Origin: an uncultured Clostridia bacterium
Lineage (GTDB): Bacteria > Bacillota > Clostridia > Peptostreptococcales > Anaerovoracaceae
NCBI GenBank assembly: GCA_938009115.1
Contig: CALLHZ010000037.1
Coordinates: 1 to 64,000, forward strand
Direction: 5' to 3'
DNA length: 64,000 nt
Below are positions 28,121 through 37,131 of the stretch, piece after piece; within the stretch, counting starts at the first letter, position 1, and each line of letters opens with the position of its first letter. The translations under genes and the position numbers were made by a program. Under the pieces are notes generated by a model. The model was given only the letters and a program-made list of their open reading frames with translations. It was not told the DNA's origin and did no database searches.

Positions 28121-28880
28121 GGGGACCCGGATCCAAACGCTTTACAATTTCCTGAGCATCGCTTTTACCATGCTTCTGATCGGCATACTTTTATACACTG
28201 TGTCCGAGCTCCCCGCTGTGGGCGATCCGCTGCATCCGGCCAACAACGAGGTGGCGGTCCATTATCTGGTCAACGGCGCCAGAGAAACGGGAGCGCTTAA
28301 TGCGGTGACGGCCATGATCCTGGATTACCGCGCCTTTGATACACTGGGAGAGCTTTGTGTGCTTTTCGTGTCTGCCTGCTCCGTTTTCATCCTGCTGCGG
28401 GTGGATGCCGGCAGAAAGGAAGAAGAAGTAGAAGCCATCGACCGGCGCTACGAGCCGAAAGACGACCCGATCCTGAACAAGGCTTTCCTTTTTCTGATTC
28501 CTGCGGTGTTCCTCTTTGGCGTCTATATCACGCTTACGGGACATCTCTCCCCGGGCGGCGGATTCTCCGGCGGCGCCATCATCGCCGCGGGGCTGCTTTT
28601 GTATCTGAATGCCTTTGGGCTTGAGAGCACAGAGCGTTTTATGCATCGCATCCGCTACCGCAGACTGAGCTGCGGCGCGCTTGGATTCTATTTTATCGCA
28701 AAGGGATATTCATTTTTTGTGGGCGCCAATGGTATCGACAGCGTCATCCCCGTTTCAGACAAAGGAAACATCCTGTCCGCCGGTTTGATCATGCCTCTGA
28801 ACATCTGTGTCGCCATTGTCGTTTCCACTACGATTTATGCCATATACCTGATGTTCCGGAAGGGATGGTTCAATATATGA
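28113..28880 (+). CDS. MbhE-like plus MnhB fusion subunit
   Basis: This 255-residue membrane protein appears to fuse two subunits. The N-terminal part (about 1-100) resembles MbhE, the domain at the end of MrpA, with VTAMILDYRAFDTLGE as its conserved stretch. The C-terminal part (about 130-255) is MnhB, with LTGHLSPGGGFSGGA as signature. The start is GTG 28113 after AAGGAGG; the upstream frame has no better start. The end overlaps mrpC by ATGA. Together with the DUF4040 gene it supplies the functions of the MrpA tail and MrpB. Confidence 0.87.
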   Translation: MLKGTRIQTLYNFLSIAFTMLLIGILLYTVSELPAVGDPLHPANNEVAVHYLVNGARETGALNAVTAMILDYRAFDTLGELCVLFVSACSVFILLRVDAGRKEEEVEAIDRRYEPKDDPILNKAFLFLIPAVFLFGVYITLTGHLSPGGGFSGGAIIAAGLLLYLNAFGLESTERFMHRIRYRRLSCGALGFYFIAKGYSFFVGANGIDSVIPVSDKGNILSAGLIMPLNICVAIVVSTTIYAIYLMFRKGWFNI

Positions 28881-29263
28881 ATAATTACATCGTAACGAAC
28901 CTCCCCGAAGTGGCGGCCATCGTGCTGTTTGGAATCGGGTGTTCCAATTTACTGCTGGCCCGGAATCTTGTGAAGAAAATCATCGGACTGAATATCATGG
29001 ACACGGCGATCTATCTTTTTCTGGCGGCAAAAGGCTACGTGGAAAATGCTGCGGCCCCTATCGTCTCCTCTGGCGCCGTGGATCCGGATCTTTATGTGAA
29101 CCCGGTCCCCAGCGGTCTTGTGCTCACCGGCATCGTGGTTTCCGTGTCTGTCACTGCTGTTTTACTCGCATTGACGGTGCGGCTTCACGAAGAATTCCAC
29201 ACGCTGGATATCGATGAGATCGTCCATCAGCTTCGTGTCAAGGACCGGGAGGCTGCCCCATGA
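28877..29263 (+). CDS. mrpC: Mrp/Mnh antiporter subunit C (NuoK-like)
   Basis: MrpC is homologous to NuoK of complex I and has three helices. The 128-residue protein has FGIGCSNLLLARNLVKKIIGL with the conserved turn between helices 1 and 2. DPLVQALVLT of other families reads here as NPVPSGLVLTGIVV. The start overlaps the previous stop as ATGA, and its own stop overlaps the next ATG the same way, so translation is tightly coupled. Confidence 0.92.
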   Translation: MNNYIVTNLPEVAAIVLFGIGCSNLLLARNLVKKIIGLNIMDTAIYLFLAAKGYVENAAAPIVSSGAVDPDLYVNPVPSGLVLTGIVVSVSVTAVLLALTVRLHEEFHTLDIDEIVHQLRVKDREAAP

Positions 29264-30795
29264 GTCTGCTTTACAATATCCCGGCCTTTTCGATCCTGCT
29301 TCCGATGCTGGCCGGCGTGATCTGTCTGGTGCTTCCGGCCCGGGCTTCCCGTCGGGTGACCAATACGGTGATCGTGGCGCTTGCAGTGCTTTCTTTTGTC
29401 TTGCTGAACGGATTTTTAGAGGGCGCGACTCCTTTTACCTATCGAATGGGGCATTACGGCGCGCCCATCGGCAACGAGATACGGGCCGGGGAACTGGAAG
29501 CGGCCATGGCGGCGCTGTTTCTGGTGGTGATGATGCTGTCGCTCATGGGCGGGCGGAATCATCTGCGCAGCGATATCGGCCGAAGCAAAGTAAATCTGTA
29601 TTATATTTCGGTGCTGTTTCTTCTCAGTTCCATGCTGGCACTTTCCTATACCAATGATCTGTTTACAGCCTATGTGTTTGTAGAGATCAATACGGTCACT
29701 GCCTGCGGCATCATCATCAGCAAGGAAGACGGTTACACCCTGGCTGCCTCCATGCGGTATTTGATCATGAGCCTTCTGGGCTCAGGTCTTTTCCTGATCG
29801 GGATCTGTCTTGTCTATGGTCTGACGGGTCATCTGCTCATGCCTAATATTCAGGATGCCGTGATCCTGCTGGTCCAGGACGGACATTATCAAGCGCCCCT
29901 GCAGGTGACCATCGCTCTGTTTGCCGTGGGATTGGCGCTCAAGAGCGCCTTGTGGCCTTTCCACTCCTGGCTGGCCGACGCCCACAGCAGCGCGTCGGCT
30001 GCTTCCAGTGCCATCCTGTCGGGCCTTGTGCTCAAGTCGTTCATTTTCCTGATGATCAAAATCTTTTTCCGGACAGTAGGGCCTGGCCTGATGACCGGCC
30101 ATGCCATCCTGAATCTGCTGCTGGTCTTTGGCATCCTGGGGATGCTGCTGGGTTCCGTCAACGCTTTGTTTGAAAAGGATATCAAGCGTATGCTGGCCTT
30201 TTCCAGCGTCAGTCAGATCGGCTATATTTTCTGCGGCGTCGGCCTTGGGACCATCGCCGGCGTGTCGGCAGCATTGGTCCAGGTCGTGGTCCACGCCGTC
30301 ACGAAGGCGATGCTGTTCATTGCCGCGGGCGGTCTGATGGACGCCTCCGGGGGGCGGAAGGACTTCAAGGCGCTTCAGGGAGCCGGCAAAAGAGATGTGG
30401 TGGCCGGAGCCGCATTTGCCGTGGGCACGATGTCCATGATCGGTCTGCCGTTCTTTGCCGGATTCATTACGAAGCTGACCCTTGTGACCGCCGCGGCAGG
30501 CACTCATGACTGGCGGGCATACATTTCCCTCGGCGCCATCGTTTTGTCCACCATCCTGACGGCGATCTACTATATCCGGGTCCTGTCTCTGATTTTCGGA
30601 CGGGAAGAAGGGGAGGAAGCAGATCCCGAGGTGCGGAGCCGCAGCGCTTTGCTTGCCCATCTTCACAAACAGCTGAGCATGGACACGGAATACATCCTGG
30701 CCTCTCTGGCTTTTATCGTCATCAACCTGTGGATCGGTCTCCGATCCGACGATCTGATGACCATCATCAACACAGGCCTGGCCACGTTCCAATAA
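29260..30795 (+). CDS. MrpD/NuoN-like antiporter subunit 1
   Basis: The 511-residue protein is a proton-translocating antiporter-like subunit of about 14 helices. The residues that form the proton path in this family are present: Glu142 in FVEIN (helix 5), Lys228 in LKSALWPFH (helix 7), Lys259 in LVLKSF (helix 8) and Lys405 in GFITKLTL (helix 12). It follows mrpC with an ATGA overlap, the position of mrpD in Mrp operons. It is the first of four consecutive paralogues. Confidence 0.9.
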   Translation: MSLLYNIPAFSILLPMLAGVICLVLPARASRRVTNTVIVALAVLSFVLLNGFLEGATPFTYRMGHYGAPIGNEIRAGELEAAMAALFLVVMMLSLMGGRNHLRSDIGRSKVNLYYISVLFLLSSMLALSYTNDLFTAYVFVEINTVTACGIIISKEDGYTLAASMRYLIMSLLGSGLFLIGICLVYGLTGHLLMPNIQDAVILLVQDGHYQAPLQVTIALFAVGLALKSALWPFHSWLADAHSSASAASSAILSGLVLKSFIFLMIKIFFRTVGPGLMTGHAILNLLLVFGILGMLLGSVNALFEKDIKRMLAFSSVSQIGYIFCGVGLGTIAGVSAALVQVVVHAVTKAMLFIAAGGLMDASGGRKDFKALQGAGKRDVVAGAAFAVGTMSMIGLPFFAGFITKLTLVTAAAGTHDWRAYISLGAIVLSTILTAIYYIRVLSLIFGREEGEEADPEVRSRSALLAHLHKQLSMDTEYILASLAFIVINLWIGLRSDDLMTIINTGLATFQ

Positions 30796-30823
30796 CCACG
30801 GGAGGATTTGAAAGGATCACAGC

Positions 30824-32146
30824 ATGCAGGGAGCTTCCTTCGTACTTCTGACGCTTACAGACACCTTAACGATCGCCTTTCGGGCCGATGCCCTGGGCCT
30901 TTCGTTTTTTGTCCTCGCCTTGTCGATGTGGACCGTCGCGGGCCTTTATGCTCTGCGGTACAAGGACCATCAGGAAAACAACGTACGCTTCTTTGTATTC
31001 TTTTTTTTGACGCTGATGATGCTGACAGGCATGTCTCTGGCCGCGAATTACGTTACCATGTATCTGTTCTTTGAAATGATGACCTTCTGTTCTGTGCCAA
31101 TGGTGGTACACAGCGGAACGGCGGAGGCCGTGTCAGCTGCAAAGAAATATCTGTTTTATTCCATCTTTGGCGCCACCTTGGGCTTGCTCGGGCTTTTCTT
31201 TGTGAATGCCTACAGCGTTTCGATGGATTTTCTTCCCGGCGGCGTATTGGATCCTGTCAAGGTCGCAGGCAGCGAAGCCCTGCTGCAAAAGGTTCTGTTT
31301 TTCGCAGTCATGGGCTTCGGCGCAAAAGCTGGACTGCTCCCTCTTCACGCCTGGCTTCCGGCGGCTCATCCGGTGGCGCCTTCGCCGGCCAGCGCTGTCC
31401 TGTCCGGTGTCATCACGAAAGCCGGGGTGTTTTGCATCATCCGGATCATTTATTACCAGTTCGGCCCGGAGCTTGTCCGGGGCAGTTGGGTGCAACGGTC
31501 CTGGATCGCTGTTGCTCTGCTCACGATCATGATGGGGTCGTTGATGGCTCTGCGGGAAAAGCGTTTGAAAACACGGCTGGCCTATTCCACGGTCAGCCAG
31601 GTTTCCTATATCTTGTTGGGTGTTTTTTACTTGAATGAGGCCGCTTTGGCCGGCGCGCTCCTTCATGTGCTTTGCCACAGCGTGTTGAAGGACGGATTGT
31701 TTTTGTCCGCCGGAAACATCCTGTACCGGACAAAGCTGGAAAATGTGGATGACTTGAAAGGGATCGGCCGTCAGATGCCCTGCACGCTGGGCTGTTTTAC
31801 GTTGTTTGCTCTGGGGTTGACAGGCATACCGCCCTTAGCCGGATTCCTGAGCAAATGGGAACTGGCCCGGGGAGCCTTAGAGGCGGACCTGATCCCGTAT
31901 TCCCTGCTTGGCCCGGCGGTTCTGCTGGCCAGCGCCATGCTGACGGCCGGCTATCTTTTCCCGATCGTCCTTCGGGGATTTTTCCCCGGCCGCGGGGACG
32001 CTGCCGGCATTTCCGGTCAGGGAGAGGCGCCCGGCGTGATGGTCGGAGCCCTGGGGGCGCTGGCAGCCGCTGCAGTTTTTCTTGGGCTTTTCGGCGGTTC
32101 CGCGCTGGAATTCTTCCAGGCCCTTGCCGGCGAAGCTTTTGTATGA
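30824..32146 (+). CDS. MrpD/NuoN-like antiporter subunit 2
   Basis: This paralogue has 440 residues, shorter than its neighbours, mainly at the N-terminus, which enters directly with FRADALGLSFFVLAL. The proton-path residues are kept: Glu84 in FFEMM, Lys168 in FGAKAGLLPLHAW, Lys199 in VITKAG and Lys344 in GFLSKWEL. It lies 28 bases after the previous subunit with GGGAGG upstream of the ATG. The loss of one or two N-terminal helices is a real difference from the usual 14-helix form. Confidence 0.88.
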   Translation: MQGASFVLLTLTDTLTIAFRADALGLSFFVLALSMWTVAGLYALRYKDHQENNVRFFVFFFLTLMMLTGMSLAANYVTMYLFFEMMTFCSVPMVVHSGTAEAVSAAKKYLFYSIFGATLGLLGLFFVNAYSVSMDFLPGGVLDPVKVAGSEALLQKVLFFAVMGFGAKAGLLPLHAWLPAAHPVAPSPASAVLSGVITKAGVFCIIRIIYYQFGPELVRGSWVQRSWIAVALLTIMMGSLMALREKRLKTRLAYSTVSQVSYILLGVFYLNEAALAGALLHVLCHSVLKDGLFLSAGNILYRTKLENVDDLKGIGRQMPCTLGCFTLFALGLTGIPPLAGFLSKWELARGALEADLIPYSLLGPAVLLASAMLTAGYLFPIVLRGFFPGRGDAAGISGQGEAPGVMVGALGALAAAAVFLGLFGGSALEFFQALAGEAFV

Positions 32147-32159
32147 GGAACGGTGAGCG

Positions 32160-33638
32160 ATGATGTCAGGAGCCTGGATCCCCATTGCGATATTTCTCCC
32201 GATACTTGGCGGGATCATGATCCCGCTGATCGGTTTTCGTCGGCCGAAATGCCGTGAAATTTACGTGTTTTCCGTGGTTTTTGCCACCAGTCTGCTGACT
32301 GCGGGCCTGATGGCGGCGCCTCCGGAAGGCGCTGTTTCCGTGGTGAACATCACAAAGACCATCGATATCGCTTTCTATGTGGACGGTCTTGGTACCGTAT
32401 TTGGCGTCCTTGTGGCTTTTTTATGGCCGCTGGCAACCCTGTATGCGTTCGAATACATGGCCCATGAGCCTCGGCAAAATGTATTTTTCGCTTATTATAC
32501 GATGACGTACGGCTTGACGCTGGGCATTGCCTTTTCTGCCAATCTGATCACGATGTATCTGTTTTGCGAGCTTTTGACCCTGGTCACGTTGCCGTTGATC
32601 ACCCATGACCGGACAAAAGCCGCTTATGTGGCGGGCGTAAAATATTTGGTTTACTTTGTGGCAGGGGCTACGGCAGCTTTCGTTGGGATCATCCTGTTTT
32701 TTGTGAACGGGGGCGGGCTGGAATTCGTACCCGGCGGATTGTCTGCCGGAAATATCGACATCGCGCCCGGCATCCTCGGCGCCTCATTCCTTCTGATGTT
32801 TTTCGGCTTCGGCGCCAAGGCAGCCGTATTTCCCGTACAAGACTGGCTGCCTTCCGCCGGTGTTGCCCCTACGCCCGTAACAGCGCTCCTGCATGCGGTG
32901 GCCGTTGTAAAGTCCGGTGTCTTTGCCATAGCCCGTTTTACCTACTACAGCTTCGGCGCCGCATCGCTTGTGGATACCTCTGCCCAGAAAATTGCCATTT
33001 CCTTTGCTATATTCACGATTTTGTATGGTGCGGTGATGGCCTGGAAGGAAGTTCACTTTAAGCGCCGGCTGGCTTACTCGACCATTTCCAATCTTTCTTA
33101 TATGATTTTTGGGATCCTGTTGCTGACGCCGGCAGGGCTGGTGGCAGGCCTGCTCCATATGCTCTTTCATGGGATCATGAAAATCGCTTTGTTTTTCGTA
33201 GCTGGCGCCGTAACCTGCCAGAGCGGCCTTCATTATGTGACCGATCTGCGGGGCTTTGGCCGCAGGATGCCCCATACTTTTGCAGTGTTTACGATCGCCT
33301 CCCTGTCCCTGATGGGTGTGGCCCCCTTGTGCGGATTTATGAGCAAATGGTATCTGTCTCAGGCAGCCATCGCCGGCGGCGGTATCTTTGCCTATCTGGG
33401 ACTGATTGCCATATTGATTGCCGCGGTCTTTGCCGCCATCTATCTGCTCACCATTGTCCTGAGGGCCTACTTCCCCCGCAAGGGATACGTGGCTGCCGGA
33501 AATCCCCAGGCCGGGGATCCGGGATTGTATATGCAGATCCCGCTGACGCTGTTTGCTGCAGCTGTGATCGCGCTTGGGTTGTTTGCCTGGCCGGTGGCTG
33601 AATGGATAGGCCGCGCCGTAGCCGGGGCATTTATATAG
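32160..33638 (+). CDS. MrpD/NuoN-like antiporter subunit 3
   Basis: This 492-residue member keeps Glu137 in FCELLT, Lys220 in FGAKAAVFPVQDW, Lys251 in VVKSGVF and Lys396 in GFMSKWYL. In the helix-7 motif the usual histidine of PxHxWLP is replaced by Gln-Asp (PVQDWLP). The start has two consecutive ATG codons at 32160 and 32163; GAGGAACGG upstream fits either. It is 13 bases after subunit 2 and 28 bases before subunit 4. Confidence 0.88.
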   Translation: MMSGAWIPIAIFLPILGGIMIPLIGFRRPKCREIYVFSVVFATSLLTAGLMAAPPEGAVSVVNITKTIDIAFYVDGLGTVFGVLVAFLWPLATLYAFEYMAHEPRQNVFFAYYTMTYGLTLGIAFSANLITMYLFCELLTLVTLPLITHDRTKAAYVAGVKYLVYFVAGATAAFVGIILFFVNGGGLEFVPGGLSAGNIDIAPGILGASFLLMFFGFGAKAAVFPVQDWLPSAGVAPTPVTALLHAVAVVKSGVFAIARFTYYSFGAASLVDTSAQKIAISFAIFTILYGAVMAWKEVHFKRRLAYSTISNLSYMIFGILLLTPAGLVAGLLHMLFHGIMKIALFFVAGAVTCQSGLHYVTDLRGFGRRMPHTFAVFTIASLSLMGVAPLCGFMSKWYLSQAAIAGGGIFAYLGLIAILIAAVFAAIYLLTIVLRAYFPRKGYVAAGNPQAGDPGLYMQIPLTLFAAAVIALGLFAWPVAEWIGRAVAGAFI

Positions 33639-33666
33639 ATCATAATCAGGAAAGGAGGAACCGCTG

Positions 33667-35478
33667 ATGGAATACAGCTTCTGGGGACCGTCTCCGTCGT
33701 TTTCGGCAGAGCCGTTTCAACTGCTCTACGGAACGATCGCCACGATCATGTGGATCTGCGCGTTGCTGTCTTCGAAAGAATACATGCGCCGCAGGCTTCA
33801 CGCAGGACGCTATTATACGTTCATGGCCATCACTTATTTGGCTACAGCAGGGGTGTTCCTGTCCGGAGATCTTCTGACGCTGTTCGTCTTTTTTGAAATC
33901 ATGTCCTTTGCATCTTATGTGCTGGTGGTGCAGGAAGAGACGCCTCAGGCGCTGGCTGCCGGAGGACTCTATCTGGCCGTTTCCGTGGGCGGCGGCATGG
34001 CTTTGCTCATGGGTCTTTTCCTGCTTCAGGATGCATTGGGGACCTTGGATTGGACCCAATGGGCCGGGGCGTTGGAGACCATGACCGACCGTAGTCGTCT
34101 CTATCCGGCCGCCGGCCTTGCGGCGGCCGGCTTCGGCGCCAAGGCCGGGCTGTTCCCCCTGCATATCTGGCTCCCCAAAGCCCATCCCGTGGCGCCGGCC
34201 CCGGCCTCTGCGCTGCTGTCCGGGATCCTGACGAAGACGGGCATTTTCGGCCTGGTGATCCTGTCGGCATACCTTTTTGAGGGAGACCGCAGCTGGGGCG
34301 CCCTTCTTCTGATCCTCAGCCTGGTCACCATGCTCCTGGGCGCCGTGCTGGCGCTGTTTTCCGTGGATCTGAAACGCGCCCTGGCCTGTTCTTCCGTATC
34401 CCAGATCGGGTTCATCACCTTGGGTATTGCGCTGGTCTGCCTCCTGGGTCCCCACAACGCCATCGCAGCCCGGGGCGTCATCCTTTACATGGTCAACCAT
34501 TCCGCCGTCAAACTGCTCTTGTTTCTCTTGGCCGGAGCCGTTTATCTGGATACCCATCAGCTGGATCTGAACATGCTTTGCGGTTGGGGAAGGAAAAAAC
34601 CGCTTCCGACGCTCTTTTTCCTGACGGGGGCCGCTTCGATCGCGGGGCTGCCCTTCACTGCGGGATACGCCGGCAAGACGCTGCTCCATGAAGGGATCCT
34701 TGAATGCCTGACGGCCAATGCTCAGGCCGGCAACTTCCGGGATCTCCTGGTTGCCTCGGAGTGGATATTCCTGTTCACCGGCGGGTTGACTGTCGCATAT
34801 ATGGCAAAGCTTTTCATCTGCATTTTCCTGAAAAAAAACCAGGACGCTGTTCTGCAGAAAGTGTACGATCAAAAGGCGGGACCGTTTGCCGGGCCGCTCA
34901 CCACCACGGCGCTGGCCGTCCCGGCGATCTTTCTTGCTGTAGCGGGGCTGATGCCGCAAACAACATTGGATGTTATGGCCGGCAGGACTCAATCTTTCCT
35001 GACGCATCACGCGCTGGAGCATTCGGTGCATTATTACACGCCGGCCAATCTGTCGGGCGCGCTGATCGTGCTGGGCATCGGCACAGCCGTGTACTTCGGG
35101 GTCGTGCGGCGGCTGCTGATGAAGTCAGCGTCCGGAAACGGGAAATATTACGCAGATCGCTGGCCTGCGGTACTGGATCTGGAGCGCCTTGTTTTCAGGC
35201 CTCTTGTGCGGGGGATGGTCTGGACCGGTACCATTTTTATCGGTCTGATCTTCGACCGGTCCGTGGATCTGCTCATCGCCAGCATGGAAAACGATCTGTT
35301 CCGCCAGATCCATTCCGACGAAGAAAGATTCTCTCCCTTGGAATGGCTGCGAAACCATCCGCTGGCAAGTTTCTGGAGGCGAGTACAGGAAGCTTACACG
35401 GCTTTTTCCCAAAGTCTGTCCTTCGGCCTTTTGGCCACCGTGATCGGCCTTTGCGCCGTGTTGATCTATCTGCTATAA
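33667..35478 (+). CDS. MrpD/NuoL-like antiporter subunit 4 with C-terminal extension
   Basis: At 603 residues this is the largest of the four. Proton-path residues are Glu77 in FFEIMSF, Lys159 in FGAKAGLFPLHIW, Lys190 in ILTKTG and Lys337 in GYAGKTLL. After the core, from about residue 440, there is an extension with a helix near 460-480, an amphipathic stretch and a final helix (LLATVIGLCAVLIYLL). This is reminiscent of the lateral helix of NuoL, but I cannot confirm the fold. AAAGGAGGAACCGCTG precedes the ATG. It ends the antiporter operon; DUF554 starts 10 bases later. Confidence 0.88.
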   Translation: MEYSFWGPSPSFSAEPFQLLYGTIATIMWICALLSSKEYMRRRLHAGRYYTFMAITYLATAGVFLSGDLLTLFVFFEIMSFASYVLVVQEETPQALAAGGLYLAVSVGGGMALLMGLFLLQDALGTLDWTQWAGALETMTDRSRLYPAAGLAAAGFGAKAGLFPLHIWLPKAHPVAPAPASALLSGILTKTGIFGLVILSAYLFEGDRSWGALLLILSLVTMLLGAVLALFSVDLKRALACSSVSQIGFITLGIALVCLLGPHNAIAARGVILYMVNHSAVKLLLFLLAGAVYLDTHQLDLNMLCGWGRKKPLPTLFFLTGAASIAGLPFTAGYAGKTLLHEGILECLTANAQAGNFRDLLVASEWIFLFTGGLTVAYMAKLFICIFLKKNQDAVLQKVYDQKAGPFAGPLTTTALAVPAIFLAVAGLMPQTTLDVMAGRTQSFLTHHALEHSVHYYTPANLSGALIVLGIGTAVYFGVVRRLLMKSASGNGKYYADRWPAVLDLERLVFRPLVRGMVWTGTIFIGLIFDRSVDLLIASMENDLFRQIHSDEERFSPLEWLRNHPLASFWRRVQEAYTAFSQSLSFGLLATVIGLCAVLIYLL

Positions 35479-35488
35479 TAGGTGCGCT

Positions 35489-36190
35489 ATGTTTGGAATT
35501 TTTTCAGGTACTATCGTCAATACCTTGCTCGTGGTCGTCGGAACCGCCGTGGGACTCATTTTTAAGACAGCCCGTCTGCAATCCATCGGCGAGCGCATTT
35601 TTCAGGTTTTTGCGTTATTCGTACTCGCCATGGGCGTCAACGGCGCATCAGACTTGTCGCGCCCGGTGTTTATACTGATATCCATCGCCTGTGGCGTGGC
35701 GCTGGGTGAGGTCATCGATTTGGATGACAAGTTCAACCGGCTCGGCCAGACCATGCAGAAGCGTTTTGCCCGGGGCGACGACAGCCACTTCGCGGCAGGC
35801 TTTGTCCAGGCGTCGCTGCTGTTTTGCGTGGGCTCCATGACCGTGGTGGGCGCCCTGCAGTCCGGCATGGACAACAACCACAGTGTTCTATATGCAAAAA
35901 GTCTGATCGATGGCGTCACTGCGGCTACGCTGGCCATGGGGCTTGGCGTCGGCGTCGGCTTTTCAGCAGTGACAGTTCTGATTTATGAAGGGCTCCTGAC
36001 ACTCCTTTCCGGCCTCATCGCGCCGGTCATGAGCGCTGAGATCATCGCCCTGAGTTCTACCATCGGCAGCCTGTTCCTCGTGGGCATGGCGCTGAACATG
36101 CTGCGGATCACGGAACTGAAGGTCGCGAATTTTCTGCCGGCCATGTTCATTCCGATCCTGTATGAGGCAGCCAGACTCCTTTTTTCCTGA
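35489..36190 (+). CDS. DUF554 family membrane protein
   Basis: The 233-residue protein has about six to seven hydrophobic helices and matches the DUF554 family (YdfK-like), whose function is not established. Typical segments are GTIVNTLLVVVGTAVGL, GVALGEVIDLDDKFNRLG and SLLFCVGSMTVVGALQSGM. It starts 10 bases after the last antiporter subunit and may be read from the same transcript. A weak hairpin follows at 36204-36226. Confidence 0.88.
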   Translation: MFGIFSGTIVNTLLVVVGTAVGLIFKTARLQSIGERIFQVFALFVLAMGVNGASDLSRPVFILISIACGVALGEVIDLDDKFNRLGQTMQKRFARGDDSHFAAGFVQASLLFCVGSMTVVGALQSGMDNNHSVLYAKSLIDGVTAATLAMGLGVGVGFSAVTVLIYEGLLTLLSGLIAPVMSAEIIALSSTIGSLFLVGMALNMLRITELKVANFLPAMFIPILYEAARLLFS

Positions 36191-36231
36191 ATAAGGCGCT
36201 TGCGGAGCCGGGCCGGGAGCGGCTCCTCCGC

Positions 36232-36260
36232 TTTCCAACACCCGCAGGATCGGGTATAAT
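36232..36260 (+). promoter_or_regulatory. Promoter of the redox-sensing hydrogenase module
   Basis: TATAAT (36255-36260) is perfect consensus; TTTCCA (36232-36237) lies 17 bases upstream. The start codon of the first DRTGG gene is 51 bases downstream. Confidence 0.65.
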
Positions 36261-36310
36261 AGTTAAGGTGGTTTCAATCTTCATCCTGAAACATGAGGCC
36301 GGGAGGAATT

Positions 36311-36655
36311 ATGAAAGTTGAGAGAGTAAAAGAAGTGCTCGAGGCATCGGTGCTCTGCGGCGAAGAACTGCTGGACCGGGAGATCCTCTCCGCCTGCGCG
36401 GCGGATCTTATGAGCGATGTGCTGGCCTACGTCAAGACGGAAGCCTTGCTGCTGACCGGGCTGACGAACACCCAGGTCATTCACACCGCCGACATGATGG
36501 ATATCAACTGCATCGTTTTTGTGAGAGGCAAAATGCCTTCTGCGGAATTGATCGAATACGGCCGCAAGCACGGTATGATCCTGCTCAGCACGCCGCACAA
36601 AATGTACTATGCCAGCGGATTGCTTTACAGCGCCGGCCTGGGCGCCTGCGGGTGA
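36311..36655 (+). CDS. DRTGG-domain protein 1
   Basis: This 114-residue protein resembles the DRTGG domain, a small fold found next to CBS domains and in phosphotransacetylase-type proteins. In Clostridia similar small proteins are encoded next to hydrogenase-like Fe-S proteins. Visible features are a VKEVLEASVLCGEELLDRE N-terminus and the hydrophobic core TEALLLTGLTNTQVIHTA. No catalytic residues are recognised. ATG 36311 follows GGGAGGAATT. A ligand-sensing role is inference. Confidence 0.75.
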   Translation: MKVERVKEVLEASVLCGEELLDREILSACAADLMSDVLAYVKTEALLLTGLTNTQVIHTADMMDINCIVFVRGKMPSAELIEYGRKHGMILLSTPHKMYYASGLLYSAGLGACG

Positions 36656-36658
36656 TCC

Positions 36659-37084
36659 ATGGACAAGCTGCATTTACATTATGAAGTAGAAGGCAACGAC
36701 TTTATCGCCGCCGGCGAAGCCTCCGGGCAAGTGAAGCGGACCCTTCGCCAGCTGGGCATCGATTTTGAGGCCATCCGCCGTTGCGCCATCTGCATGTACG
36801 AAGGCGAGATCAACATGGTGGTCCACGCCGACGGCGGCACTGCCGACGTGGTAGTGGAAAAGGACAAGATCACCATCATTCTGGAGGATCAGGGCCCGGG
36901 CATTTCAGACATGGAGCTGGCCATGCAGGAGGGATATTCCACGGCATCCCAGGATGTGCGGGAACTGGGCTTCGGCGCAGGCATGGGCCTGCCGAATATG
37001 AAAAAGTATTCCGATTCCCTTGAGATCGAAAGCGAAGTAGGCAAGGGGACGAAGGTCACCATGGTGATCTGCATTCCCGGCTGA
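36659..37084 (+). CDS. HATPase_c protein, anti-sigma-factor-like
   Basis: The 141-residue protein is a stand-alone GHKL ATPase domain resembling RsbW/SpoIIAB-type serine kinases. It has an N-box-like EGEINMVVHA, the G1 box EDQGPGIS and the G2 box GFGAGMGLPNM. There is no histidine phosphoacceptor domain. It starts 3 bases after DRTGG-1. In this setting it could phosphorylate or bind a partner in response to the hydrogenase-like sensor, which is inference. Confidence 0.85.
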   Translation: MDKLHLHYEVEGNDFIAAGEASGQVKRTLRQLGIDFEAIRRCAICMYEGEINMVVHADGGTADVVVEKDKITIILEDQGPGISDMELAMQEGYSTASQDVRELGFGAGMGLPNMKKYSDSLEIESEVGKGTKVTMVICIPG

Positions 37085-37131
37085 CGGGTCGCCGGGGAGA
37101 GGATAGATCAGCACAGATCGGAGGGTGCGCA

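Noticed and set aside
36204..36226. Terminator after the DUF554 gene
   Set aside because: GGAGCCG/CGGCTCC forms a 7-base stem with a 9-base loop, but there is no T-run, so it is too weak to list as a terminator.
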